Below, one piece after another: positions 32,639 through 41,843 of a DNA stretch of 64,000 nucleotides. The position numbers and the translations under genes were made by a program. Every line of letters starts with the position of its first letter. Within the stretch, counting starts at the first letter, position 1. This DNA is from Mycolicibacterium fluoranthenivorans (GTDB lineage Bacteria > Actinomycetota > Actinomycetes > Mycobacteriales > Mycobacteriaceae): contig NZ_JAANOW010000003.1 in assembly GCF_011758805.1 (NCBI RefSeq), positions 62,001-126,000 of the forward strand. The letters run 5' to 3'. The notes under the pieces were generated by a model. That model saw nothing but the letters and a program-made list of their open reading frames with translations, did no database searches and was not told where the DNA came from.

Positions 32639-32644
32639 TAGAGT
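32639..32644 (+). promoter_or_regulatory. -10 element of the 54-residue gene / otsA
   Basis: TAGAGT with six bases to ATG 32651, leaderless geometry; probably drives otsA as well. Confidence 0.5.
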
Positions 32645-32650
32645 GGGTAG

Positions 32651-32815
32651 ATGCCTGCAAAATCTGAGACCGCCGAAATCGGCGAAGTCGAGCCGGTCGC
32701 CGACGACACCGCCAGCCAGGCCCGTCGAGTGGTGGCCGCCTACGCGACCGACGCCGACGAATGTCGGACCTTCCTGTCCATGCTTGGTATCGGTCCGGCG
32801 AAGCAAGAGGCCTAA
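32651..32815 (+). CDS. 54-residue protein upstream of otsA (Rv3489-like)
   Basis: Starts MPAKSETAEIG and ends GIGPAKQEA; acidic, with a helix RRVVAAYATDADECRTFLSML. The length of 54 residues is the same as Rv3489, which also precedes otsA. Leaderless-type promoter, and its TAA is immediately followed by the otsA GTG, so the two are translationally linked. Function unknown; it might influence otsA expression or be a small protein in its own right. Confidence 0.8.
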   Translation: MPAKSETAEIGEVEPVADDTASQARRVVAAYATDADECRTFLSMLGIGPAKQEA

Positions 32816-34279
32816 GTGGCGCCCGGAGACGGGAAATTGACCGACTCCGTCCCCGCCGAGGGCGCCTCCGACTTCGTCGTGGTCGCCAATCGGCTGCCGA
32901 TCGACCAGGTGCGCCTGCCCGACGGCACCACCACCTGGAAGCGCAGCCCAGGCGGTCTGGTGACCGCACTGGAGCCGCTGCTCCGTAAACAGCGCGGCGC
33001 CTGGATCGGGTGGCCGGGAGTACCCGACAGCGACCAGGAGCCCATCGTCCAGGAGGGCCTGAAGCTCTTCCCGGTGCGGCTGTCCGCAGAGGACGTCGCC
33101 GAGTACTACGAGGGTTTCTCCAACGCCACGTTGTGGCCGCTCTATCACGACGTCATCGTCAAACCCATCTACCGCCGCGAATGGTGGGAGCGGTATGTCG
33201 ATGTGAACCGGCGCTTCGCCGAAGCCACGTCCAAAGCCGCGGCACCGGGAGCGACTGTCTGGGTGCAGGACTACCAGCTGCAACTGGTGCCGAAGATGCT
33301 GCGCATGCTGCGGCCCGACCTCACCATCGGGTTCTTCCTGCACATCCCCTTCCCTCCGGTCGAGCTGTTCATGCAGATGCCCTGGCGCACCGAGATCATC
33401 GACGGCCTCCTGGGCGCCGACCTGGTGGGCTTCCACCTGCCCGGCGGAGCACAGAACTTCCTCATCCTGGCCCGTCGGCTGGTGGGGGCGAACACCTCGC
33501 GCGCGACGGTGGGCGTACGGTCCCGGTTCGGTGAGGTCCAGGTCGGTTTCCGCACCGTGAAGGTCGGTGCGTTCCCGATCTCCATCGACTCGGCCGAACT
33601 GGACAGCAAAGCGCGCGAACGGTCGATCAGGCAGCGCGCCAAGGAAATTCGCGCCGAACTCGGCAATCCGCGCAAGATCATGCTCGGTGTCGACAGATTG
33701 GATTACACCAAGGGCATCGACGTCCGGCTCAAGGCGTTCTCCGCGTTGCTCGCCGAGAAGCGTGCCGACCGCACCGACACCGTGCTGGTGCAGTTGGCCA
33801 CCCCCAGCCGGGAACGCGTGGAGAGCTACATCGAGATGCGCGAGGACATCGAACGCCAGGTCGGCCACATCAACGGCGAGTACGGCGAGGTCGGCCGCCC
33901 CGTGGTGCACTACCTGCACCGCCCGATCCCCCGCGATGACCTCATCGCCTTCTTCGTCGCCGCCGACATCATGCTCGTCACCCCGCTGCGCGACGGGATG
34001 AACCTCGTCGCCAAGGAGTACGTGGCCTGCCGCAGCGACCTGGGCGGAGCGCTGGTGCTGTCCGAATTCACCGGTGCCGCAGCGGAACTGCGTCAGGCGT
34101 ACCTGTGCAATCCGCACCACACCGACGGGGTGAAAGAAGCCATCGAGCACGCGCTGACCCAGTCGCCCGAAGAGGGCAAGCGACGGATGCGGGCCATGCG
34201 CCGCCAGGTGCTCGCCCATGACGTGGACCGCTGGGCCCGTTCGTTCCTGGACGCGCTGGCCGGGGCGCGCGACAGCTGA
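32816..34279 (+). CDS. otsA: Trehalose-6-phosphate synthase
   Basis: 487 residues from GTG 32816. Makes trehalose-6-phosphate from a nucleotide-glucose (ADP- or UDP-glucose) and glucose-6-phosphate, in the cytosol; trehalose is a mycobacterial stress solute and carrier of mycolates. GT20 features: [11 protein letters not shown] near the N-terminus, [38 protein letters not shown] and [26 protein letters not shown]. Same neighbours as Rv3490. Convergent with mce4-associated genes, six bases apart. Confidence 0.97.
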   Translation: MAPGDGKLTDSVPAEGASDFVVVANRLPIDQVRLPDGTTTWKRSPGGLVTALEPLLRKQRGAWIGWPGVPDSDQEPIVQEGLKLFPVRLSAEDVAEYYEGFSNATLWPLYHDVIVKPIYRREWWERYVDVNRRFAEATSKAAAPGATVWVQDYQLQLVPKMLRMLRPDLTIGFFLHIPFPPVELFMQMPWRTEIIDGLLGADLVGFHLPGGAQNFLILARRLVGANTSRATVGVRSRFGEVQVGFRTVKVGAFPISIDSAELDSKARERSIRQRAKEIRAELGNPRKIMLGVDRLDYTKGIDVRLKAFSALLAEKRADRTDTVLVQLATPSRERVESYIEMREDIERQVGHINGEYGEVGRPVVHYLHRPIPRDDLIAFFVAADIMLVTPLRDGMNLVAKEYVACRSDLGGALVLSEFTGAAAELRQAYLCNPHHTDGVKEAIEHALTQSPEEGKRRMRAMRRQVLAHDVDRWARSFLDALAGARDS

Positions 34280-34285
34280 CCGGTT

Positions 34286-34771
34286 CTACACCGGCTGGAT
34301 GTACTTGATCAGCCACCTGCCGTCGATCTTCTGGTAATCGACGCGAAGCCGGCTGCCGTCGTAGACGGGCTGTTTGGACTTGTCGGTGACGGTGCGGTTC
34401 ATGAACACCAGCACCGAGGCGGAATCCCGTTGCGCGCTCAGCATTCCCGCGCCGACGACATGTGCCTGGCTGACCACCTGACGGGCGCGCGCCTGGGGGA
34501 TGATGTCCTTTGCGGCCCGCTCCTCGAACTCCCGCCGGTAATCGGGGGTGAGCAGCGTCGCAGCGTCCGTCAGACTCCGTTCGACCGTCTGGTAGTCGTA
34601 GCCGAAGATTTTGGGGATCTCCTCGGTGGTCCGCAACGGCAGGTCTGCGCTGGCCTCCTGCATGGCGCGGGTCTGCACCCGGTCCCAGTAGAGAGCTCCG
34701 CCCACCGCGGACAGTCCGACCAGACCGACCGCGAATACCAGAACCACCAGGGCAATGAGCTTGCCGCGCAT
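34286..34771 (-). CDS. Mce-associated membrane protein Mam4B-like
   Basis: 161 residues. One N-terminal membrane helix (~5-27: IALVVLVFAVGLVGLSAVGGALYW), then an extracytoplasmic NTF2-like domain (YDYQTVERSLTDAATLLTPDY ... YDGSRLRVDYQKIDGRWLI). Corresponds to Rv3492c, last gene of the mce4 operon. Its ATG shares one base with the stop of the preceding gene. Mam proteins stabilise Mce transporters. Confidence 0.9.
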   Translation of the reverse strand: MRGKLIALVVLVFAVGLVGLSAVGGALYWDRVQTRAMQEASADLPLRTTEEIPKIFGYDYQTVERSLTDAATLLTPDYRREFEERAAKDIIPQARARQVVSQAHVVGAGMLSAQRDSASVLVFMNRTVTDKSKQPVYDGSRLRVDYQKIDGRWLIKYIQPV

Positions 34772-35448
34772 CAGTTTCCACCCTCGGGGTACTTCAGGTC
34801 GTATCCGGTCATGTGGCCGTTGTCATCCTCGTGCACGATGACCCGCATCCGGTAGGCCTCTGACGGTTTGTTGACGCCGTCGATATCGGTGACGGTGACG
34901 CGCACGGCCACCAGCACTGCGGCATTACTGCCGACCTCGTCGATCTTCTCCAGCGCCGCGCCGCTGATGACGGCTTCCGAAGTCGCATTGGTGTCGCGGA
35001 AGATGGCCTTGAGGTTGTCGACATTGTTGTTCTGGCTCATCATGTCGCGAAGCGGCCCACTGATCCCATTCACGAATCGGTTCACGCTGTCGTCGATGTT
35101 GTTCTGGTCATAGCTGAACATGTTCAGTACGGTCTGCTCGGCCGTGTCGACGAACTGCTGCTGCCGGGCCGTCGCCGCTTCTGCTTGGCGGTACTGCGTG
35201 AGCAGTACGAGGACCACCGTCACGAGGACGGCCGCCGCGACGACTGCCGCGACGGCCGACACCAGGGCCACCCGACCGCGGTTGGGCTGCCGCCGCGCCA
35301 GCGGCACCGCCGCCTTCGGCTTCCCTGTGGGCACGCCAGCGGGAACGCTCATGACCACCGGCCCGGGCGCCGGCCCGGGCTCGCTACCCGCCGGGCCGGC
35401 CGGACGCGAAGCACGCCGACGGACCGGCTTCGTGCCGTCCTCAACCAT
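34771..35448 (-). CDS. Mce-associated membrane protein Mam4A-like
   Basis: 225 residues. Pro/Arg-rich cytoplasmic N-terminus (~1-50), one membrane helix (~55-80: VALVSAVAAVVAAAVLVTVVL), and a Mam domain with FSYDQNNIDDSVNRFVNGISGPLRDMM. Equivalent to Rv3493c. Related in layout to the downstream Mam4B. It follows mce4F by 13 bases in the operon. Confidence 0.9.
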   Translation of the reverse strand: MVEDGTKPVRRRASRPAGPAGSEPGPAPGPVVMSVPAGVPTGKPKAAVPLARRQPNRGRVALVSAVAAVVAAAVLVTVVLVLLTQYRQAEAATARQQQFVDTAEQTVLNMFSYDQNNIDDSVNRFVNGISGPLRDMMSQNNNVDNLKAIFRDTNATSEAVISGAALEKIDEVGSNAAVLVAVRVTVTDIDGVNKPSEAYRMRVIVHEDDNGHMTGYDLKYPEGGN

Positions 35449-35461
35449 CTACCAAACCTGC

Positions 35462-37174
35462 CTAAACCTGCTTCGGCGCCATCATCAAATCCACCCAGTT
35501 CTCCGCCGGTGAGAACTTCTCGGCTCCGGAGGCGAACACCCCGGTGCCGCCCGCAGGGTCCGCGAACACACCGGTCCTCGGATCGTAGGTGGTGCTCGCC
35601 GGAGCACTGGCCTGGGGTTGCGAAGCATCCGCAGGAGGTGCCTCGGCAGGGAGCGGTGGCGGGGGTACGTCGGCGGGCGCGGGCGCACCGGCCGGGGGCG
35701 GTGGAACGCGCCCATACGGCGGCACCACCTGATCCGGCGGCGCGTAGAACGTCCCCGGCGGCGCCGGGGGGTTGTCATTCGGCGGCACCGGCAGCGGGAA
35801 CGGCGCGTTCGGAGCCGGGCCTGGCCCTGGCTGCACTCCCGGCGGCAATTGCACCACCGGCGGTCCCGGGTCGTAATCCGCGCTGGGCGGAATGTTCGGG
35901 AACTTGTTGGGCGGCAGGATATTGCGGGGGTCCTCGACCGGGGTGCCGTAAGGCACCGGGGGCCCGCGCCACGGGTTGCTGCCCAACGGCACATAACCAC
36001 GCGGATCGCGGCACAGCTGGATCGTCGGCGCACGCTTGCCGGGGAACTCCTGGCAGGGGTAGTTGCGCGCGCCACGCACCACCGACGGATCGTTCTGCGC
36101 GGTCTTGCAATACAGATCGGTGGGCAGATCACGCACAGTCGTATCGGCCGGTGTCCTGACCTGAGTCGGCGGCAGGAATCCCGTCGCACAGGGCGGCGGA
36201 TCGCCAAGGTCGACCTTGAAGTCCAGCTTGGCGCCCTCGTCGGCGGGCACACCCCCAGCGGCGGTGTTCAGCGCCGCGAACAGGGCCGGGAAGATCACCA
36301 GAGCCTGTTCGATGGACTTGTGATAGATCACGCCGATCCGGCCGAAGTTGGCCAGATTCGCTGCAAGCTGCGGAAACGTCGGCCGGATGCCGGCGAAGGT
36401 GGTGTTGGCTTCGGCGACGGCTCCTGGCACCGAACGCAGCACCGAACGCAGCTGCGGATCGGCCTTGCTCAGCTCGGTGGTGAACCGGGCCAGACCGTCG
36501 ACACTCGATTTGATGTCGTCGCCGGCACGGATCTGGGCGTCCAGGAATGGCCCCGCTTGGTCGATCAGCTGGGTGGTTTGCCCGTAGTTGGCATTGGCCT
36601 CGTCCACCAGCTGACGAGAGGACTGGATGAGCCGGGACAGCTCGGGCCCGGATCCGTTGAACGCCTTGAAGGTCTCTTTGAGCAGATCCTGGATGCGGCT
36701 GTCACCGACGCTGCTGACCAGGTCGTCAGCCTGCTTGAGCAGACCCGCGATGTCCTGACCGATCGCGGTGTGCGCGACGCCGATATTGGAACCGTCCCGC
36801 AGGAGCTTCGTGGCCGGGGCCTCACCGTTGCCGGGCGGAACCAAATCGATGTACTGCTCACCGATCGCCGACACGCTCTTGACCGTCGCGGTCACGTTCT
36901 CCGGGACCTCGGTATCGGTGTTGAGGCGCATGTGGGCGATGACGCCGTCATTGGTCAACCCGACCTCTTCCACCCGGCCGATGGTGACGCCCCGGTAGGT
37001 GACGTTGGCGTTCTGATAAAGGCCGCCGCCGGCCACGAAGTTCGCGGTGATGTTGTAGGTGCCGATTCCGAGAGCCGCCGGCACGTGCAGATAGAACGCA
37101 GAGATCGCAGTCACAGTGAGCACGGTGACGACGGCGAAGATCGACAACTGAAGTCGGGTCAACCGGTCCAGCAT
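35462..37174 (-). CDS. mce4F: Mce-family protein Mce4F
   Basis: 570 residues. N-terminal helix (~9-30), MCE domain ~38-120 (ITANFVAGGGLYQNANVTYRG, VGLTNDGVIAHMRL), helical central region, and a C-terminal ~190-residue Pro/Ala-rich tail, the longest in the operon. Equivalent to Rv3494c (564 residues). Part of the heterohexameric Mce4 periplasmic channel that carries sterol to the YrbE4 permease. Start overlaps the mce4E stop by one base (TAATG). Confidence 0.95.
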   Translation of the reverse strand: MLDRLTRLQLSIFAVVTVLTVTAISAFYLHVPAALGIGTYNITANFVAGGGLYQNANVTYRGVTIGRVEEVGLTNDGVIAHMRLNTDTEVPENVTATVKSVSAIGEQYIDLVPPGNGEAPATKLLRDGSNIGVAHTAIGQDIAGLLKQADDLVSSVGDSRIQDLLKETFKAFNGSGPELSRLIQSSRQLVDEANANYGQTTQLIDQAGPFLDAQIRAGDDIKSSVDGLARFTTELSKADPQLRSVLRSVPGAVAEANTTFAGIRPTFPQLAANLANFGRIGVIYHKSIEQALVIFPALFAALNTAAGGVPADEGAKLDFKVDLGDPPPCATGFLPPTQVRTPADTTVRDLPTDLYCKTAQNDPSVVRGARNYPCQEFPGKRAPTIQLCRDPRGYVPLGSNPWRGPPVPYGTPVEDPRNILPPNKFPNIPPSADYDPGPPVVQLPPGVQPGPGPAPNAPFPLPVPPNDNPPAPPGTFYAPPDQVVPPYGRVPPPPAGAPAPADVPPPPLPAEAPPADASQPQASAPASTTYDPRTGVFADPAGGTGVFASGAEKFSPAENWVDLMMAPKQV

Positions 37175-38337
37175 TACGGCGTACCTCCGTGCTGGGTGGC
37201 GGTACCCGGCGGGATCTTGAACGGATCCGCCGCCTGACCGGACAGATTCGACATCGCGCCGGTGAGGAAGTCCGGCGGATTGATCACCTCGTTCAACCGT
37301 TTCATGTTTGGATCGAAAAACGACGTGGTGAACAGTGATTCACCGAACCGCCGCACGGTGAGGTCGAATGTCACAAACACATTCAGGTAGTCACCGCGGA
37401 CCGCGTTACGCAGATACTTGTAGTGGAACGGGAAGGTCGGCAGGAGTTCCAGATCCTTGATGAAATCGTCGGCGTTGTCGTTGAACGCCTTGATGACGGG
37501 GAACAGATCCTTCATGTCCGCGGTGAAGTCGGCCTTGGTCTCGGACAACACCCGCGAACCGATCGCCGCGAACTTCTGCAGCGCCCCGAACGCGTCGACG
37601 ATATTGGACCGGTTGTCGTTGAGCACCTTGAGCGCAGCCGGCAGGCTGTCCAGCGTTCGGCCCAAGTTGTCCTTGCTGCGCGCCAGCATCGACGCGAACC
37701 GGTTCAGTCCCTCGGCTGCCGAGATGATGTCGTTGGTCTGCTGATCCAGCGAAGCCGTCAGTTCGGCCAGACGTGGTAGCAGTTCGGCGAAGCTGCCCGC
37801 GCGGCCGGCCACCGCTGCGTAGGCCTCATCGGTGATATCTTGCAGCGCACCGAGATTACCCTTGTTGACCACCACGCCGAGCGAGGACAGCACTTCCTCG
37901 GTGGTCGGGTATCGGCCGATACTGCCGAGCGGAATGTTCGAGCCCTGCTTCAGTTTTCCGACGCCCTTACCCTCCGGGGCGGTCAGCTGCACATGCTGCG
38001 AGCCGAGCAGAGAGGTCTGTGCCACGGTGGCCGTCGAGTTGGCCGGCAGGTTGACATCACCGTCCAGCGAGAGCTTCACCGCGGCGAAGAAAGTGCCGTC
38101 CGGGCGCTGCACGGCCTCGATACCGGACACGCTGCCGACGGTGACGTCATCCACCATCACCGGTGAGTTCTGGGGCAACGTCGCGACATCGGGCAGTTCG
38201 ACGGTGATGGTGTAGGACCCGGAACCGTGCCCCGCGGTGCCCGGCATGTCCAGCGAGTTCAGGCCGCCGAACTGGCAGCCGGCCAGTAGCAGCGCGCCTG
38301 ACCCGAGTGAGATGCCCCGCAACATGATCCGCCTCAT
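37174..38337 (-). CDS. mce4E: Mce-family lipoprotein Mce4E (LprN)
   Basis: 387 residues from ATG 38337. Signal peptide with lipobox LLAGC (Cys ~21). MCE domain ~40-120 (YTITVELPDVATLPQNSPVMV, VGSVSGIEAV), then helices (VLNDNRSNIVDAFGALQKF). Equivalent to Rv3495c. The lipid anchor is standard for the E subunit of mce operons. Start is in ATGA with the mce4D stop. Longer frame to 38550 is rejected. Confidence 0.95.
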   Translation of the reverse strand: MRRIMLRGISLGSGALLLAGCQFGGLNSLDMPGTAGHGSGSYTITVELPDVATLPQNSPVMVDDVTVGSVSGIEAVQRPDGTFFAAVKLSLDGDVNLPANSTATVAQTSLLGSQHVQLTAPEGKGVGKLKQGSNIPLGSIGRYPTTEEVLSSLGVVVNKGNLGALQDITDEAYAAVAGRAGSFAELLPRLAELTASLDQQTNDIISAAEGLNRFASMLARSKDNLGRTLDSLPAALKVLNDNRSNIVDAFGALQKFAAIGSRVLSETKADFTADMKDLFPVIKAFNDNADDFIKDLELLPTFPFHYKYLRNAVRGDYLNVFVTFDLTVRRFGESLFTTSFFDPNMKRLNEVINPPDFLTGAMSNLSGQAADPFKIPPGTATQHGGTP

Positions 38338-39758
38338 CCACCCGATCCTTCCGCGGGAAGTGGCGGCGTCGCAGCGGCCGGAGTCGCGGGCGGCGGCCCG
38401 GGCAGCGGACCCGCACCCATCGGCGGCGGCGGGGGAACCGGGCCTGCCGGTGAGATCTGACCGGTGACCGCCGGCGGCGGCAGGATCAGATCGCTCAGGC
38501 TGCCGTCGGGCGCCACGACGGGCGGTGTGACGCCGGGTGCCGGCTGCCACTGGAGATACGGCACCGGGGTCTGGGCCTTGGCCTCGGTCTCCGGAGTGTC
38601 GTAGATGATCTGTCCCTTGTACGCGGTGATGCTGTCGATCGGATGGAACAGCACGGGCGGGTAGTTCATCGTGATACGCTTGAGCACCGGTCCCATTCGC
38701 TGCCTGCAGATCTCGGCGCGCTTGTAGTTGTCCGGGTTCGCGCCGATATCGAAGGTGCCGCCGCAGATGAACTGGACCGGGTTGGCGAAGTTCGGCAGGG
38801 ACAACAGGCCACCGACGGTGCCCTGGGCGGGGTTGTAGATGTTATAGAAGTTGGCCAGACCATTCGGCGTGACGTGCAGAATCTGCTCTATGTCATCGCT
38901 GTGATCCGTGAGGATCTGGGTGAAGTCGGCCAATTTGCTCACCGAGTCGATCAGCGACTTGTTCGAATCATGCAGAAGCCCTTTGACATCCCCGAGGGCC
39001 TGATTCAGCGCGCCGAGCGTGGCGTCCAGATCGGCAGAACTGGCCGCCAGCACCTGAGACACCGAGGCCACATGATTCGTGAACTGCACGATCTGCTCGT
39101 TGCTGTTGGCCAGCGCGTTCACCAGCACCTGCAGATTACGCACCGTGCCGAACAGGTCGGTCCGCGAGTCACCGAGCCGGCCCGCGGTCTGCGACAGTTC
39201 GCGCAGTGCCTGCCGGAACGAGTCGCCGTTGCCGTCGAACGTGTCGGCGGCCTGGTTGACCGCGGCCACCAGCGGTCCCTGCACACCGCCCTGTTTGGGA
39301 CCCAACTGGGCAGACAGCTGGGTGAGCTGCTCTTTGACCTCGTCCCACTCGACGGGAACGCCGGTGCGATCGAGCCCGATCTGGGCGTTGTCGGCGAGCG
39401 CATCGCCGCCGGTGTAGGCCGGTGTCAGCTGAATGAACCTGGCGGACACCAGGTTCGGCGCGATGATCAGGGCACGCGCGTCGGTCGGCACCTTGATGCC
39501 GTCGTCGAGCGTCATGGTGATCTTCACATCGGTGGCGCGCGGCTCGATCGAGTCGATCCGGCCGATCGGCACCCCCACCACGCGGACCTCGTCGCCGGGA
39601 TACAAGCCGACAGCAGTGGTGAAGTAGGCGACGATCTTCTGTCCGCCGCGGTTCGGCCAGACCAGATACACACCTACGGCGAGCAGCACCACCAGCGTGA
39701 CGGCAAGTCCGCCACGCAGCCACTTCTCGCGGCGTGATTTCGAATCGGGTTGGGTCAT
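38334..39758 (-). CDS. mce4D: Mce-family protein Mce4D
   Basis: 474 residues. Membrane helix ~14-33 (GLAVTLVVLLAVGVYLVW), MCE domain ~40-120 (IVAYFTTAVGLYPGDEVRVVGVPIG split across the strand), coiled helical needle region ~150-300, C-terminal Pro-rich ~60 residues. Slightly longer than Rv3496c (451). One subunit of the Mce4 hexamer. ATGA overlaps link it to both mce4C and mce4E. Confidence 0.95.
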   Translation of the reverse strand: MTQPDSKSRREKWLRGGLAVTLVVLLAVGVYLVWPNRGGQKIVAYFTTAVGLYPGDEVRVVGVPIGRIDSIEPRATDVKITMTLDDGIKVPTDARALIIAPNLVSARFIQLTPAYTGGDALADNAQIGLDRTGVPVEWDEVKEQLTQLSAQLGPKQGGVQGPLVAAVNQAADTFDGNGDSFRQALRELSQTAGRLGDSRTDLFGTVRNLQVLVNALANSNEQIVQFTNHVASVSQVLAASSADLDATLGALNQALGDVKGLLHDSNKSLIDSVSKLADFTQILTDHSDDIEQILHVTPNGLANFYNIYNPAQGTVGGLLSLPNFANPVQFICGGTFDIGANPDNYKRAEICRQRMGPVLKRITMNYPPVLFHPIDSITAYKGQIIYDTPETEAKAQTPVPYLQWQPAPGVTPPVVAPDGSLSDLILPPPAVTGQISPAGPVPPPPPMGAGPLPGPPPATPAAATPPLPAEGSGG

Positions 39759-40813
39759 GACGACTTGGGCCTCACCAACAGACGCTCAGAGATCAGGCCA
39801 CGCAAGTAGTCGGCCAGGCTGTCCGGCAGCTTGCCGGGCTGGAAGTACGTGTCCAGCAGCACTTCGGAGATGGTCGCCGGCGGCAGGCCGTACAGGTTGA
39901 TGTTGAAGCCCGATCCGTTTCCGACCACTTCGCCGAGCGCCGTCGCATAGGGCGGCAGCCGCTTGAGCGCTTCACCGATATGCTCGCGCCGCTCAAGCAG
40001 GTTGTCCATCACTGCATTCAGCCGCCGCAGCAACGGCTCGAACTCACGCTTGTTGTCGGCGACGAGGCCCGAAAGCTGGTGCGAGACATCGTCGATGCCG
40101 GCGATCAGGGAGCTCAGCGCCTGCCGACGCTCATCGAGCGCGGCGAACAGCAGGTTGCCATCGGTGACCAACTTGTTCACCTGATCGGCGCGCTGGGCCA
40201 GCGTGTCGGACACGTTCTTCGCATGCCGCAGTAACTCTTCGAGTGCCTCGTCGCGTTTGTTCAGGCTGCGGCTCAGGCTCGCCACCCCGTCCAGGGCACC
40301 GCGCAATTGCGGAGTCGCGTCGTGCAGCGTGTCGGTCAACGTCTGCAGCGCCTGTTCGAACTTCGGCTTGTCGAGGGCACTGACATTGCCACCGAGATCC
40401 TGCAGCGCGGTGTTCAAGGTGTAGGGAGTCGTGGTGCGCCCCACCGGGATCACCGTCGAATCACCGCCGCCTTTGGGCGTCACCGACAGGGACTTCTGAC
40501 CGAGCACGGTATCGGTTTTGATGGCGACCAGGGTCTGGTTGCCGACCTTGATGTTGCGGTCCACGGTGAACCCGACCTTCGCCTGGTCACCGGCCAGCGC
40601 CACCGAGGTGACCTTGCCGACCTTGATTCCGGACACCGCCACGTCGTTGCCGGGCGAGATTCCACCGGCGTCGGTGAAATAGGCCTCGTAATTGCGACCC
40701 TGCGGCCACCACGGCAGGCCGGTGTACCCGAAGGAGATCAGCACCAGACACGCCACCACGAAGATACCGAGGATGCCGGTCCGTAAGGGGTTATCGCCCT
40801 TGGGGCTAGCCAT
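39755..40813 (-). CDS. mce4C: Mce-family protein Mce4C
   Basis: 352 residues. N-terminal helix ~12-30 (GILGIFVVACLVLISFGY), MCE domain ~40-115 (YEAYFTDAGGISPGNDVAVSG, VGFTVDRNIKVG), then long helices (RDEALEELLRHAKNVSDTLAQ). Equivalent to Rv3497c (357). Its start overlaps the end of mce4B by eight bases. Confidence 0.95.
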   Translation of the reverse strand: MASPKGDNPLRTGILGIFVVACLVLISFGYTGLPWWPQGRNYEAYFTDAGGISPGNDVAVSGIKVGKVTSVALAGDQAKVGFTVDRNIKVGNQTLVAIKTDTVLGQKSLSVTPKGGGDSTVIPVGRTTTPYTLNTALQDLGGNVSALDKPKFEQALQTLTDTLHDATPQLRGALDGVASLSRSLNKRDEALEELLRHAKNVSDTLAQRADQVNKLVTDGNLLFAALDERRQALSSLIAGIDDVSHQLSGLVADNKREFEPLLRRLNAVMDNLLERREHIGEALKRLPPYATALGEVVGNGSGFNINLYGLPPATISEVLLDTYFQPGKLPDSLADYLRGLISERLLVRPKSS

Positions 40814-41843
40814 TGTCCGAGCACCTCCCCTTGGTGGGATCGGCGGGACCGCCGAATGGGATCAGGATGTCGCTGCCGGCCGGTCCGTTGATCTTCAGCC
40901 TGATCGAGCAGTAGTAGATGTTGAAGTACGCGCCGTACGCACCGAGCGCGTTCAGGCGTAGGTAGTTCTCGGCCAGTGGCTCGATCACCTTATTGACGTC
41001 AGCCTTGCGCTCATCCATCCGTTGCAGGAACGGCCGCGAGTTCTCGATGACACCCTGCAGCGGCCGCCTCGACGCCTGCAGCATCTCGGTCAAGTCGTTC
41101 TCGGCAGAGGCGAGCGGTCCGATCGCACCGGCGATGGGATCGCGGCCCTCGGCGAGTCCGGAGATGAGCTTTTGAAGTTCGTCGACACTGGCGTTGAACT
41201 GGGTACCCTTCGCATCGACGGTTCCCAACACGGTGTTGAGATTGTTGATCACGTCGCCGATGAGCTGGTCCCGGTTGGCCAGGTTCTGGCTGAACGAACT
41301 GGTGTTGGCCAGCAGATTCTGGATGGCACCGCCCTGGCCCTGTAGCAGTTCCAGGACGGCACTGCTGATCTCGTTGACCTTCGTCCCGTCGAGACCCTTG
41401 AGCACCGGTTTCAGTCCACCCAACAGCGCGTCCAGATCCAGGGCTGGCTGGGTGTTCTCGCGCGCGATGGTGCTTCCGGGCGGGAGCTTGCGCAGTTCAC
41501 CGGGACCTGACGCGATCTCCAGATAGCGGTCGCCGACCAGGTTCTCGTAGCGCACCACGGCCCTGGTCGAGGTGTAGAGCTGATATCGCTTGTTGACCTC
41601 GAAGGCCACGTCGACGCTGTTGTCGGGGTTGAGCTTCACCGAACTGACGCTGCCCACCGGCACCCCGGAGATCCGGACGTCCTGGCCCGCCTTCAGCCGG
41701 GAGGCCTCGGCGAAGTTGGCGTGATACGGACTGCTGGACGCGAACCGGAATTGGCCGAAGACCACCACCAGACCGGCAGCGACCAACACCATCGCCACCG
41801 TGAACACGATGACGTTGATCAACGTTCGTCGTTGACTACCCAT
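40806..41843 (-). CDS. mce4B: Mce-family protein Mce4B
   Basis: 345 residues. N-terminal helix ~8-28 (LINVIVFTVAMVLVAAGLVVV), MCE domain ~38-115 (YHANFAEASRLKAGQDVRISG), helical region, and a C-terminus with CSIRLKINGPAGSD containing a conserved Cys. Equivalent to Rv3498c (350). One-base overlap with mce4A. Confidence 0.95.
   Translation of the reverse strand: MGSQRRTLINVIVFTVAMVLVAAGLVVVFGQFRFASSSPYHANFAEASRLKAGQDVRISGVPVGSVSSVKLNPDNSVDVAFEVNKRYQLYTSTRAVVRYENLVGDRYLEIASGPGELRKLPPGSTIARENTQPALDLDALLGGLKPVLKGLDGTKVNEISSAVLELLQGQGGAIQNLLANTSSFSQNLANRDQLIGDVINNLNTVLGTVDAKGTQFNASVDELQKLISGLAEGRDPIAGAIGPLASAENDLTEMLQASRRPLQGVIENSRPFLQRMDERKADVNKVIEPLAENYLRLNALGAYGAYFNIYYCSIRLKINGPAGSDILIPFGGPADPTKGRCSDNG

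Noticed and set aside
32582..34219. 545-codon open frame antisense to otsA
   Set aside because: No recognised motifs; otsA on the other strand is unmistakable.
35618..37237. 539-codon open frame antisense to mce4F
   Set aside because: Arg-rich shadow of a real Mce gene.
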